Positions 9,695 through 17,818 of a DNA stretch of 64,000 bases are shown piece by piece. The stretch covers positions 34,562 through 98,561 of the forward strand of contig JAHBWA010000016.1 in NCBI GenBank assembly GCA_019637195.1, written 5' to 3'. The DNA comes from Labilithrix sp. (GTDB taxonomy: Bacteria; Myxococcota_A; Polyangia; Polyangiales; Polyangiaceae). The notes below the pieces were generated by a model that was not told the DNA's origin, did not search any database, and saw nothing but the letters and a program-made list of their open reading frames with translations. A program made the position numbers and the translations under genes. Numbering within the stretch: position 1 is the first letter of the stretch; every line of letters starts with the position of its first letter.

Positions 9695-10084
9695 TCAGCC
9701 CGACGCCTTGACGTGCTCGCCGTAGCTCTTGTCGTCCATGAGCTCCGCGAGGGCGCCGGCGTCCGCCGCCTCGATGACGACCATCCACGCCTTGCCGTAC
9801 GGATCCTCGTTGACGAGCTCGGGCGAGGAGTCGAGGTCCTTGTTCACCTCGACGACCTTGCCGTCGATCGGCGCGTACAGATCGCTGAGCGTCTTGACGC
9901 TCTCGATCGTCCCGAACGTCTTGCCGATCGAGAGCTCGTCGCCGACCTTCACGTCGAGGCTCACGAGGGTGATGTCGCCGAGCTGCTCGACCGCGAACGC
10001 GGTGATGCCCACGGTGACGCGGTTACCGTCGACCTTCGCCCACTCGTGGTCCTTCGTGTACTTGAGCGCAGCGGGGAATTCCAT
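9695..10084 (-). CDS. gcvH: Glycine cleavage system H protein
   Basis: 129 residues, the normal size. The lipoyl-domain core is clear: AVEQLGDITLVSLDVKVGDE followed by TFGTIESVKTLSDLYAPIDG. The Lys in ESVKT is the lipoyl-carrying residue that shuttles the aminomethyl group between GcvP, GcvT and lipoamide dehydrogenase. ATG at 10084 has a good purine-rich Shine-Dalgarno (AAGGAAGAG) upstream on the minus strand. It lies 59 bases downstream of gcvT and is probably co-transcribed with it. The P protein gene is not in this cluster. Confidence 0.97.
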   Translation of the reverse strand: MEFPAALKYTKDHEWAKVDGNRVTVGITAFAVEQLGDITLVSLDVKVGDELSIGKTFGTIESVKTLSDLYAPIDGKVVEVNKDLDSSPELVNEDPYGKAWMVVIEAADAGALAELMDDKSYGEHVKASG

Positions 10085-10143
10085 CTCGTCTCTTCCTTCT
10101 TCACGCGCGAGCGTCGCTCGCTGTTCGGTCTCGTTCGTCCGGG

Positions 10144-11250
10144 TCAGGATCGCTTGTAGAACGGCGTCTTCACGACGACCGCCTCGATGTTCTTGCCGCG
10201 GCAGTCGACGAGGAGCTTCGTCCCGATCGCGGACAGCTCCGTGGGGACGTACCCGAGGCCGATGTTCTTGCCGACCGTCGGTCCGGGGCTGCCGCTCGTG
10301 CAGACGCCGACCTCCTTGCCGTCGAGGTCGCGCAGCGGGTAGCCGTGGCGGGCGATGCCGCGCCCCTCGACCTCGAAGCCGACGAGCTTGCGCGGGAGCG
10401 GCGCCGCCTTGACCGCGGCGAGGGCGTCCTTGCCGACGAACATGGCCTTGTCGAGCTTCACGACCCAGCCGAGCCCCGCCTCGATCGGGTTCGTGGTCTC
10501 GTCGATGTCGTTGCCGTAGAGCGAGAGGCGCGCCTCGAGGCGGAGCGTGTCGCGCGCCCCGAGCCCCGCCGGCTTGATGCCGAGCGGGGCGCCGAGCTCC
10601 ATCAGCTGGTCCCAGAGCGCGGGCGCGTCGTTCCACGCGCAGAAGATCTCGACGCCGTCCTCGCCGGTGTAGCCGGTGCGCGCCGCGGTGCAGCGAATGT
10701 TGCCGATGACGGCGTCGCGGAAGTGGAAGCTCTTGAGCTCGCGGAGCTTCGCGGCGTCGGCACCGGCCTTGTCGAGGACGTCGAACGCCTTCGGCCCCTG
10801 GAGCGCGATGAGCGCGGTCTCGTCGCTGCGGTCGGCGAACTCGCAGTGGTCCTTCGCGGCCTTCTCGAAGTGCGCGGCGATCTTCGCGAGGTTCGACGCG
10901 TTGCAGACGATGAGCCAGCGGTCGCGCGCGGCGCGATACACGATGAGGTCGTCGAGGATCGTGCCCTGCTCGTTGCAGCAGGCCGTGTACATCGCCTGGC
11001 CGTCGACCAGCTTCGACGTGTCGTTGGTCACGAGGTAGTCGACGACCGCCGCGGCGTGCTCGCCCTTCATCTCGAGCTCTCCCATGTGGGAGACGTCGAA
11101 GAGGCCCGCGGCTGTGCGGACGGCCTGGTGCTCGTCGACGATGCCCGTGTACTGGATGGGCATCTCCCAGCCGGCGAACGGGACCATCCGGCCCTTGGCT
11201 GCGACGTGACGATCGTAGAGAGAGGTCTTGCGGGGGGCTGCCTCGGTCAT
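10144..11250 (-). CDS. gcvT: Aminomethyltransferase (glycine cleavage T protein)
   Basis: 368 residues, full length. It transfers the methylene group from aminomethyl-lipoyl-H protein to tetrahydrofolate, releasing ammonia. Family features include SLYDRHVAAKGRMVPFAGWEMP at the start, LFDVSHMGELEMKG, ARTGYTGEDGVEIF, GLGARDTLRLEARLSLYGNDID and a C-terminal barrel with YPLRDLDGKEVG. It is first in a gcvT-gcvH pair. No glycine riboswitch could fit upstream: only 60 bases separate it from the next gene. Confidence 0.97.
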   Translation of the reverse strand: MTEAAPRKTSLYDRHVAAKGRMVPFAGWEMPIQYTGIVDEHQAVRTAAGLFDVSHMGELEMKGEHAAAVVDYLVTNDTSKLVDGQAMYTACCNEQGTILDDLIVYRAARDRWLIVCNASNLAKIAAHFEKAAKDHCEFADRSDETALIALQGPKAFDVLDKAGADAAKLRELKSFHFRDAVIGNIRCTAARTGYTGEDGVEIFCAWNDAPALWDQLMELGAPLGIKPAGLGARDTLRLEARLSLYGNDIDETTNPIEAGLGWVVKLDKAMFVGKDALAAVKAAPLPRKLVGFEVEGRGIARHGYPLRDLDGKEVGVCTSGSPGPTVGKNIGLGYVPTELSAIGTKLLVDCRGKNIEAVVVKTPFYKRS

Positions 11251-11310
11251 GCGCCGGGCACACTAGACGAGGCCGCGCGCGTCCGAAAGTGCAGTGAGCG
11301 TCGAGCGTGC

Positions 11311-12309
11311 TCACTCCTTGGCGCCGGAGATCCCCAGCACCTTGACGCAGTACGGCGCGCCGAAGACGCGTCGCGCGAAGTTGCGGAGCGGCGCGGCGTC
11401 GGGCGCCCCGATCCACGCGGCGCGGTAGGCCTCGTGCCGGGCGTCGGCGAAGACGGCGAGCTTCGAGCCCTCGGCGTAGAGGCGCATGGCGCGCTCGGCG
11501 TTCCAGGCGAGGAACTCACGCGTCGACGGGTTGTGGACGAAGTAGGTGGCGTCGAGCTCTTCGACCGCGAGGCCAAACGCGAGCGTATAGACCGTGAGCT
11601 CGAGCGTACCGCCGACGGCGTCGCGCGCGGCGGCGCCCCAGAGCCCGCTCGCGACCAAGTCGACGCCGACCTCGCTGCCGTTCGTGAAGCTCACCCACGC
11701 GTCCAGCACGAAGGTGGGGGTGTCGTTCCAATCCGTGATCGGCGTGACCAGGTACGGCTGGTAGCGCGCGCCGCGGAGGCTGGCGGGGACCCGCGGGGCG
11801 ACGTCGGCGAGGTGGATGGCCGGCGAGGCGACGAGCGTCGCGCGATCCTGGAGGACGTAGAAGCCGTTCGCGGGCTCGCCGGTGACGTTGTACGCGAAGC
11901 GGAGGTGGCTCGAGATTCCGAACGAGAGCTGCTGCCCCCACGTGATCCGATCGCTCGGGTAGTCGTACTGGCCGTAGGTCGGGTGCAGGTGGCGCACGAG
12001 GTCCGTCAGCGCCGCGCCCCAGCTCGGGTGCGTCCCCGTACGTTGCTCGGGGAACGTGAAGAAGAACACCTGCGAGCCAGGCCACGGCGCCTCCGCGCCG
12101 CCGTCGGCTTGGGGCGCGCCGCCGTCGTCCGGGCGGCCGCGCGCGTCCGGCCGCGCGTGCCCGCCGTCGCGTGGGGCCGGCCTCGTCGCGCTCGGCTCGG
12201 CGGCAGGCGACGGAACCTGCGCGTAGTCCCCGCTGCACGCGAGGAGGGCGAGCGCGCCAGAGGCGACGAGGAGAGCGGGACGCGGAGCATGGGTCCAGTC
12301 CCGTATCAA
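11311..12309 (-). CDS. Putative lipoprotein, unknown function
   Basis: I place the start at TTG 12309 (332 residues): it gives a short basic lead, PALLVASGALALLAC as signal and lipobox (Cys25), and avoids overlap with the divergent methyltransferase gene. An in-frame ATG at 12435 would run into that gene. An AGGA lies about 14 bases upstream. After the Cys comes a Pro/Asp/Gly-rich linker and then a globular domain with GSQVFFFTFPEQR, YGQYDYPSDRITWGQ and a FARRVFG segment. No family recognised. It sits 60 bases upstream of gcvT on the same strand and may share its transcript, but a functional link is not evident. The AT-rich stretch at about 12305-12330 probably holds divergent promoters. Confidence 0.7.
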   Translation of the reverse strand: MIRDWTHAPRPALLVASGALALLACSGDYAQVPSPAAEPSATRPAPRDGGHARPDARGRPDDGGAPQADGGAEAPWPGSQVFFFTFPEQRTGTHPSWGAALTDLVRHLHPTYGQYDYPSDRITWGQQLSFGISSHLRFAYNVTGEPANGFYVLQDRATLVASPAIHLADVAPRVPASLRGARYQPYLVTPITDWNDTPTFVLDAWVSFTNGSEVGVDLVASGLWGAAARDAVGGTLELTVYTLAFGLAVEELDATYFVHNPSTREFLAWNAERAMRLYAEGSKLAVFADARHEAYRAAWIGAPDAAPLRNFARRVFGAPYCVKVLGISGAKE

Positions 12310-12433
12310 TAAAACGAAAATGTTCCTATGATGCGCGCGGGCCGCACCCGTCCGGCTGGGCGCCGCAGGTCGGCGCGTCCGCTCGCCCTCGTGAGTGCCG
12401 CCGGGCGTCGTTCCGAGGTATGCTCCGCGTGAC

Positions 12434-13324
12434 ATGGGAACACCCTGGGATCGCCCCGCCGCTCGCTACCTCGAGGAATGGGTTCCGCGTTTCGTTCCCT
12501 ACCACCTCGACCTCGTGCAGGAGCTGGCGCTGGCGCAGGGGCAGCGTGTCCTCGTCGCCAGCGCGGGGCCGGGGGCGGAGGTCCTCGCGGTCGCACGGGC
12601 GGTCGGTGACCGCGGCCTGGTGCGCGCGACGGACGCGAGCGACGAGCTCGTCGGCATCTGCGCGGAGCAGGTCGCCAAGGCGGGCTTCCCCGCCGTGAAG
12701 GTCGAGCGCGCCGGGCTCGCGGACGTCGGCGCCGGCGACTGGAACGCGATCGTATGCTGCTTCGGACTGTGGACGGCCGCCGACCGCGTCGAGGTCCTCA
12801 AGAGCTGGGCGCGGGCGCTCGCCGCGCACGGGAAGGTCGGTGTGCTCACGTTCGGCCCCTCCGACGAGAGCGATCCGTTCGAGATGCTCGCGCAGTCGCT
12901 CCGCGAGCTCGAGCCGAACGCGGCGGCGACGCCGCCGAGCATCGCCGCCGACCGCGAGGCGATGGCGAAGATGTTCGAGGACGCGGGCCTCTCGCTCGTT
13001 CGCCACACGGTCCTCCGCCACACGGTCACCTTCCCGAGCGCCGAGGCGTTCACGACCGCGATCCGCGAGGGCCGCACCTGGCGCCGCGTCTGGGAGGAGC
13101 TCGGGCCCGAACGGATGGGCCTCGTGACCGCGCGCTTCTACGATCGCGTCGGCGGGCCGACCGAGCCGCTGAGCTTCGAGCCGGCGGTCACCCTCGCGAT
13201 CGCCGCGCTCCCCGGCGCGGAGGTCGAGCTGATGTCGCGCCCGAGCGCCAAGGCCCCGCCGCTCGCCAGCGCGCCGCCTCCCCAGCGCCCGTCACGGCCT
13301 CCGCCCGACCCCTACAAGGACTGA
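12434..13324 (+). CDS. Class I SAM-dependent methyltransferase
   Basis: 296 residues. The SAM-binding motif I is RVLVASAGPGAEVLAVAR, motif II carries the acidic residue in VRATDASDELVGI, and motif IV is near WNAIVCCFGLWTAADR, so the Rossmann-fold methyltransferase identity is solid. The substrate is not evident; the overall layout recalls UbiE/small-molecule methyltransferases. The C-terminus is a Pro/Ala-rich tail. ATG 12434 has a GAGG about 16 bases upstream; an in-frame ATG at 12395 is possible but would overlap the divergent lipoprotein's upstream region. The next gene, metK, makes the SAM this enzyme uses. Confidence 0.85.
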   Translation: MGTPWDRPAARYLEEWVPRFVPYHLDLVQELALAQGQRVLVASAGPGAEVLAVARAVGDRGLVRATDASDELVGICAEQVAKAGFPAVKVERAGLADVGAGDWNAIVCCFGLWTAADRVEVLKSWARALAAHGKVGVLTFGPSDESDPFEMLAQSLRELEPNAAATPPSIAADREAMAKMFEDAGLSLVRHTVLRHTVTFPSAEAFTTAIREGRTWRRVWEELGPERMGLVTARFYDRVGGPTEPLSFEPAVTLAIAALPGAEVELMSRPSAKAPPLASAPPPQRPSRPPPDPYKD

Positions 13325-13355
13325 GCTGGCGTAGCGCGCATCCGCGTCGGCGCGA

Positions 13356-13395
13356 GCACCTCGAGAGAGGCGCCGAAGACGCAGCGGCGAGGTGC
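13356..13395 (+). other. Stem-loop in the metK leader
   Basis: GCACCTCG at 13356-13363 pairs perfectly with CGAGGTGC at 13388-13395 around a 24-nt loop, 80 bases before the metK ATG. It does not match any SAM riboswitch consensus I can recall, so it is recorded only as a structured leader candidate. It could equally be the 3' hairpin of the methyltransferase gene. Confidence 0.35.
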
Positions 13396-13475
13396 GGGCG
13401 AGGGCCGATAGGGCTTTCCGTCCCGGCTCTGCCGCGCTATGTCAAGCCGCTCGTCACCACCTCTAGGGAGCTCGA

Positions 13476-14798
13476 ATGGCACGTTATCAGTTCACGTCGG
13501 AGTCGGTCACCGAGGGGCATCCGGACAAGCTTTGCGATCACGTCTCCGACGCGATTCTCGACGCGATCCTCACGCAGGACAAACACGCGCGCGTCGCGTG
13601 CGAGACCCTCGCGAAGACCGGCATGGTGGTCGTCGCCGGCGAGATCACGACGACCGCGACGATCGACTACCCGAAGATCATCCGCAAGACGGTGCGCGAC
13701 ATCGGGTACACGAGCTCCGAGATGGGCTTCGACGCCGAGACGTGCGCGGTGCTCACGGCGGTCGAGCAGCAGAGCCCGGACATCGCCCAGGGCGTGACCG
13801 AAGGCCAGGGCATGCACAAGGAGCAGGGCGCGGGCGATCAGGGCCTCATGTTCGGCTACGCGTGCGACGAGACGCCGAACCTCATGCCGGCGCCGATCGA
13901 CTACGCGCACCAGCTCGCGCGCCAGCTCGCCGCGATCCGCAAGTCGAAGAAGGTGGGCTTCCTCCGCCCCGACGGCAAGACGCAGGTCACGCTCGAGTAC
14001 GAGAACGACATCCCCGTCCGCGTCGACGCGATCGTCGTCTCGACCCAGCACGACGAGGACGTGAAGTACAAGGCGCTCCGTGAGGCCGTCGTCGACCTCG
14101 TGATCGACAAGGTCATCCCGAAGAAGCTCATCGACAAGGCGACCAAGATCCACGTCAACCCGACGGGGCGCTTCGTCGTCGGCGGTCCGCAGGGCGACTG
14201 CGGGCTCACCGGCCGCAAGATCATCGTCGACACCTACGGCGGCATGGGTCGTCACGGCGGCGGCGCCTTCAGCGGCAAGGACCCGTCGAAGGTCGACCGC
14301 TCGGCCTGCTACTACGCGCGCTTCATCGCGAAGAACGTCGTCGCGGCCGGCCTCGCCAAGCGCTGCGAGGTGCAGATCGCCTACGCGATCGGCGTCGCCA
14401 AGCCCGTCGGCGTTCACGTCAACACGTTCGGCACCGGGAAGATCTCGGACGAGAAGCTCGAGTCCTACATCCTCGCGAAGTTCGACATGCGCCCGAAGGC
14501 GCTCATCGACGAGCTCGGTCTCCTCGCGCCGCAGTACCTCGCGACCGCCGGCTACGGCCACTTCGGCCGGAGCGAGTTCTCCTGGGAGAAGACCCACCGC
14601 GCGGCGCAGCTCACCGCGGACCTGCTCGGCGGCAAGCCGAGCGGCAAGAAGGTGGAGACGAAGAAGACCGCGCACGTGAACGGCAACGGCGCGAACGGCA
14701 GCAACGGCGCGCTCAACGGGCACGGCGTCGGGAAGAAGGCCGGCAAGAAGACGAAGAAGAAGGGCAAGAAGGGCGGAGCCCGCTTCGCCGAGGCGTGA
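13476..14798 (+). CDS. metK: S-adenosylmethionine synthetase with Lys-rich C-terminal tail
   Basis: Makes SAM from methionine and ATP. The catalytic body is canonical: [20 protein letters not shown] at the N-terminus, [12 protein letters not shown], and [20 protein letters not shown] as the phosphate-binding loop. It ends around [20 protein letters not shown], where the family normally stops. Here about 50 more residues follow: a Lys/Thr stretch, an Asn/Gly linker ([12 protein letters not shown]) and a highly basic [15 protein letters not shown] end, 440 residues in all. AGGGAG sits 7 bases before ATG 13476. A strong terminator follows, so metK is the end of a transcription unit. Confidence 0.97.
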   Translation: MARYQFTSESVTEGHPDKLCDHVSDAILDAILTQDKHARVACETLAKTGMVVVAGEITTTATIDYPKIIRKTVRDIGYTSSEMGFDAETCAVLTAVEQQSPDIAQGVTEGQGMHKEQGAGDQGLMFGYACDETPNLMPAPIDYAHQLARQLAAIRKSKKVGFLRPDGKTQVTLEYENDIPVRVDAIVVSTQHDEDVKYKALREAVVDLVIDKVIPKKLIDKATKIHVNPTGRFVVGGPQGDCGLTGRKIIVDTYGGMGRHGGGAFSGKDPSKVDRSACYYARFIAKNVVAAGLAKRCEVQIAYAIGVAKPVGVHVNTFGTGKISDEKLESYILAKFDMRPKALIDELGLLAPQYLATAGYGHFGRSEFSWEKTHRAAQLTADLLGGKPSGKKVETKKTAHVNGNGANGSNGALNGHGVGKKAGKKTKKKGKKGGARFAEA

Positions 14799-14837
14799 CG
14801 CTTCGCGGGTCGTGACGCTTCGCCGCGTCCGCAGCTG

Positions 14838-14870
14838 AAAGGGCGTGATCCCGAGGGGTCACGCCCTTTT
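14838..14870 (+). terminator. Rho-independent terminator of metK
   Basis: An 11-bp perfect stem (AAAGGGCGTGA at 14838-14848 with TCACGCCCTTT at 14859-14869) closes a 10-nt loop, and the 3' arm runs into TTTT. This is the cleanest intrinsic terminator in the window. Because of the A-run on the 5' side it could work in both directions. Confidence 0.9.
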
Positions 14871-15013
14871 CTCATGGTGGGATATCAGGATCTTTCCGGC
14901 GCTTACACGGTGTCTCAAGTGAATGACATCGCGATACGTAAGGAGCGTTCGCGGGGCCTCGGGTGTGTACTTCCGTCGCCGGCTCGTCGGGGCCTGGTCG
15001 ATGGAGGTTTGCC

Positions 15014-16021
15014 GTGATTCGTAGGTCGCTTGGTCTCGGGGCGTTCGTGGTCGCGTCGCTCGTGTTTGCGTGCGGCAGCTCTTCGACGAGGGATGGCTTC
15101 GGCGACGATCCGGGCGCCGGCAACGGCGCGGACCTCGGCGGCGGCGACAACAACAAGAACGACTCGCTCGGGACCGATCCGACGCCCGAGCAGCCGGCCC
15201 CTCCCGAGGAGTGTCAGAAGATGGACATCCTCTTCGTCATCGACGACTCGGGGTCGATGCAGGAAGAGCAGGCGAACCTCGTCGCCAACTTCCCGAAGTT
15301 CGTCTCGAAGATCGACTCCTTCAAGACGAAGAGCGGCTCGAAGCTCGACTGGCGCATCGCCGTGACGACCACGGGGCGCGACGTCGCCTACCAGATCCAG
15401 CTGCCGATCGGCGGCGGGTCCTTTCCTCAGAACGAGAAGGGCGACAACGGCGTCTTCCGCATGACGCCGAGCTGCGGGACGACGAAGCGCTGGGTCGAGA
15501 AGGCCGACGCGACCGCCGCGAAGGACTTCCAGTGCCTGGCGCGCGTGGGGACCAGCGGCCCGAGCATCGAGATGCCGCTCGAGGCGACGAAGCTCGCGCT
15601 GGTCGACCGCATGGCGGACGGCACGAACACCGGCTTCCTCCGCGACGACGCGCTGCTCGCCATCGTCATCCTCACGGACGAGGACGACTGCTCGCGCGAC
15701 GACAACAACTTCACGATCCAGAACGACGTCTGCAAGACGATGCAGGGTCTGAAGCCGATCTCCGAGTACAAGGGGATCCTCGACGCTGTCGCGAAGGGCG
15801 CGGGCCGCTGGGCCACGGCGGTCATCGCGGGGCCGACCGCGTGCCAGTCGAGCTTCGGCAAGGCGAGCGAGGCCGCGCGGCTCCAGGACTTCGTCGGCAT
15901 GGCCGGCAAGAACGGGACGTTCAGCTCGATCTGCGACGGCGACCTCAGCGACGCCCTCGAGAAGGCCCTCGACACGTTCGACGCGGCCTGCAAGACGCTC
16001 CCGCCCTCCAGCGTGAAGTAG
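15014..16021 (+). CDS. VWA-domain lipoprotein
   Basis: Start GTG 15014 is set by GGAGG six bases upstream. The protein has 335 residues. A short signal ends in lipobox LVFAC (Cys20), followed by a Gly/Asp/Asn-rich linker. A von Willebrand factor A domain starts at MDILFVIDDSGSM (MIDAS residues Asp77, Ser79, Ser81) and continues through LLAIVILTDEDDCSRDD. The MIDAS binds a divalent metal and usually mediates protein-protein contact. Multiple Cys suggest disulfides outside the cytoplasm. Families like this are abundant in Polyangia; the partner is unknown. It is monocistronic, between the metK terminator and a hairpin at 16054. Confidence 0.88.
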   Translation: MIRRSLGLGAFVVASLVFACGSSSTRDGFGDDPGAGNGADLGGGDNNKNDSLGTDPTPEQPAPPEECQKMDILFVIDDSGSMQEEQANLVANFPKFVSKIDSFKTKSGSKLDWRIAVTTTGRDVAYQIQLPIGGGSFPQNEKGDNGVFRMTPSCGTTKRWVEKADATAAKDFQCLARVGTSGPSIEMPLEATKLALVDRMADGTNTGFLRDDALLAIVILTDEDDCSRDDNNFTIQNDVCKTMQGLKPISEYKGILDAVAKGAGRWATAVIAGPTACQSSFGKASEAARLQDFVGMAGKNGTFSSICDGDLSDALEKALDTFDAACKTLPPSSVK

Positions 16022-16053
16022 GCCATCGAGGCTGTGGATAACCTGAGGAGGGC

Positions 16054-16080
16054 GAGGATGCGATCGGTGACCGCATCCTC
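16054..16080. terminator. Hairpin downstream of the VWA lipoprotein gene
   Basis: GAGGATGCG (16054-16062) pairs with CGCATCCTC (16072-16080) around a 9-nt loop, 33 bases past the stop. The following CTTCCTC is pyrimidine-rich but not a true T-tract. It lies between convergent genes. Confidence 0.6.
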
Positions 16081-16154
16081 CTTCCTCACGAGTCCCGTTC
16101 CCAGACGACCGCGCAGCCCCACGCGATTCATCAAGAAAACGTGGCCTCTGCGTC

Positions 16155-16201
16155 GCCCGGCCAACCGCGAATCGCCAAATTCGTGGGTTCTCCGGCCGGG
16201 C
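16155..16201. other. 47-nt imperfect inverted repeat (structured element)
   Basis: GCCCGGCC (16155-16162) pairs with GGCCGGGC (16194-16201). Inside, AACC (16163-16166) pairs with GGTT (16186-16189) and CGAAT (16168-16172) with ATTCG (16179-16183), leaving a 6-nt loop CGCCAA and small bulges. It sits 41 bases beyond the 3' end of the DUF6496 gene. It may be that gene's terminator or a separate structured RNA/DNA element; the nested, bulged form is unusual for a terminator. Confidence 0.5.
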
Positions 16202-16242
16202 CCGAGGGCGCGCTCGGGTGTGGACAGTTTGCGGACGCCGGC

Positions 16243-16701
16243 TCAGCTCGAGGCGGCGGCGCGCTTGGTCCGCGAGCGCGTCCCTGCGGTGCGCTTGCGT
16301 CGCCGCGGCGCCGCCTGGCGGGCCTGACGCGAGAGCGCGCGCGACGAAGCTGCGGCGCGGGGGGCGCGCTTCAGGGCTTTCTTCGCCGCCTGGGCCCGCT
16401 TCGGCGACTTGCGGCGCGGGGTCGACGAGGAGGCCTTGGCCTTGGCCTTGGCCGTCTCGCGCTTCGCCTGCTTGCGCGTGCGCTCCGATGTGGTCCCCTT
16501 CTTCGGCGCCGGGAGCTTCACGCCGGCGCGACGGGCCTTCGACAGCCCGATCGCGATCGCTTGCTTGGCGTTCTTCGCTCCGTGCTTGCCCTCACGGATG
16601 TGCTCGACCTCCTCGCGCACGAACTCGCCGGCCTGCGTCGCCGGTGCCTTGCCCTCGCGCTTCGCCTTTCGAGCCCGCGCGATCGTCTTCTTCTCAGGCA
16701 T
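16243..16701 (-). CDS. DUF6496-type basic protein
   Basis: 152 residues beginning MPEKKTIARARKAKREGKAP; AAGGAG lies nine bases before the ATG at 16701. The central segment VREEVEHIREGKHGAKNAKQ with AIAIGLSKARRAGVKLP matches my recollection of the small DUF6496 family, of unknown function. The remaining half is almost entirely Lys, Arg, Ala and Ser (KRAQAAKKALKRAPRAAASS), like bacterial histone H1-type tails, so nucleic-acid binding is a reasonable inference. It stands alone, with about 270 bases of GC-alternating sequence upstream in which I see no gene. Confidence 0.75.
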   Translation of the reverse strand: MPEKKTIARARKAKREGKAPATQAGEFVREEVEHIREGKHGAKNAKQAIAIGLSKARRAGVKLPAPKKGTTSERTRKQAKRETAKAKAKASSSTPRRKSPKRAQAAKKALKRAPRAAASSRALSRQARQAAPRRRKRTAGTRSRTKRAAASS

Positions 16702-16972
16702 ATGGGTGGTCTCCTTCGTCGCGCGGCCGAAGCAAGGACGTGGCCACGCCCGCCGCCCGCGCGCGCGGAGCGCGGTTTCTGCCGTCCGGCGCGCCCTCGC
16801 GCGCGCGTCTGGTCGCGCGCGCGCTTCGCGACGCATGCGCGGCCTTTCGACACGTGCGGTCGCGAGATGCCTCGTTCGGGCGCGCGCGCGGGCGCGCTGC
16901 CGCGACGACCGATGCGCTCTCGGCGACGGGCGACCGACTCCCGCCGTCCTCGGCCCCGCGCGCGCCGGGACG

Positions 16973-17295
16973 TCAGAACGTGACGCCGCCGCGGATCGAC
17001 TCGCCCTTGCGCATCAACTCGAAGCCGTCGTTGATGCGATCGATCGGCTGACGCGCGCGACGATGTCGATCTTCTCGTCCATGTTCCAGTCGACGATCGA
17101 CGTCGAGGCCGACGCCGCCGAGCCCGAAGACGACGACGTTCACGCCCGGCTCGACCTTCGCGGTCTCGATGACGGCGCCTGCGCCGCTGGTGCGCCGCAG
17201 CCGACGGAGCAACCTTCGCGAACGGCGCGTCCTCGCGGATCTTCGCGAGCGCGATCTCCCGGAGCACGGCGTGGTTCGCGAACGTCGAGCAGCCC
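16973..17295 (-). pseudogene. Remnant of class III alcohol dehydrogenase / S-(hydroxymethyl)glutathione dehydrogenase
   Basis: Three pieces of the family can be read on the minus strand in different frames. About 17295-17215 encodes GCSTFANHAVLREIALAKIR with EDAPFAKV. About 17170-17110 encodes AVIETAKVEPGVNVVVFGLG, the NAD-binding Rossmann motif. About 17045-16973 encodes RINDGFELMRKGESIRGGVTF, the family's C-terminus with its TGA. Between the second and third pieces most of the cofactor domain (about 150 codons) is missing, and at least two frameshifts separate the parts. The N-terminal catalytic domain is absent. This is a decayed gene, not a sequencing frameshift alone. It lies directly upstream of the encapsulin operon. 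Confidence 0.8.
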
Positions 17296-17329
17296 AGGGG
17301 CGCCGCGGGCGCCGCGACGCACTGCCCCC

Positions 17330-17358
17330 TTGGATTCGCTCCTGGGTCCGCCTAAGTT
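17330..17358 (+). promoter_or_regulatory. Candidate sigma-70-type promoter for the encapsulin operon
   Basis: TTGGAT (17330-17335) and TAAGTT (17353-17358) are separated by 17 bases. The start codon GTG follows the -10-like box by only 6 bases, so transcription from it would give a leaderless mRNA; no Shine-Dalgarno is visible before the GTG. Inference from spacing only. Confidence 0.4.
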
Positions 17359-17364
17359 GAGCTC

Positions 17365-17787
17365 GTGGGAAGCGAGAACTTTCACGAGCGGTTCGAAGAC
17401 CTGACGCCCTACACGCGCGAGATGCACCGCGCGATCGTGTCGCTCATGGAAGAGCTCGAGGCCGTCGACTGGTACCAGCAGCGCGTCGACGGTACGAACG
17501 ACGAGGCGCTGAAGGCCGTGCTCGCGCACAACCGCGACGAGGAGATCGAGCACGCCATGATGAACCTCGAGTGGATCCGGCGGAACAACCCCACCGTCGA
17601 CGAGGCGGCGCGCACGTTCCTCTTCACCGACGGGCCGATCACCGAGGTCGAAGCGAAGATGAAGGCGGCGCAGGGCGGCGAGGGCGCGGGCAACGGCGAC
17701 GCCCCCGCGCGCGCCGGCAGCAACGGCGTCGCGGCGTCGCGCGCCGTGGGCGGCTCGCTCGGCATCGGAAGCCTGAAGCTCACCTGA
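17365..17787 (+). CDS. encFtn: Encapsulated ferritin (EncFtn), encapsulin cargo
   Basis: 140 residues from GTG 17365. The two-helix EncFtn core is easily recognised: MHRAIVSLMEELEAVDWYQQ and HNRDEEIEHAMMNLEWIRR. Allowing a 2-residue offset, the ferroxidase ligands known from Rhodospirillum EncFtn (Glu32, Glu62, His65) are present as Glu30, Glu60 and His63, and the entry-site acids and Trp/Tyr (Glu29, Glu32, Trp36, Tyr37) are kept. EncFtn forms a decameric ring that oxidises Fe(II) but stores iron only inside an encapsulin. A Gly/Ala-rich linker leads to the C-terminal targeting peptide LGIGSLK, close to the myxobacterial consensus. The shell gene follows after 31 bases. Confidence 0.96.
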   Translation: MGSENFHERFEDLTPYTREMHRAIVSLMEELEAVDWYQQRVDGTNDEALKAVLAHNRDEEIEHAMMNLEWIRRNNPTVDEAARTFLFTDGPITEVEAKMKAAQGGEGAGNGDAPARAGSNGVAASRAVGGSLGIGSLKLT

Positions 17788-17818
17788 GCGATACGAACGA
17801 ACCCCTCAAGAAGGCACG

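Noticed and set aside
11251..11310. Glycine riboswitch before gcvT
   Set aside because: Only 60 bases are available, too short for even one aptamer.
14872..15156. Minus-strand frame of 94 codons upstream of the VWA gene
   Set aside because: Overlaps the well-supported start and signal peptide of the VWA lipoprotein and has no ribosome site or family features.
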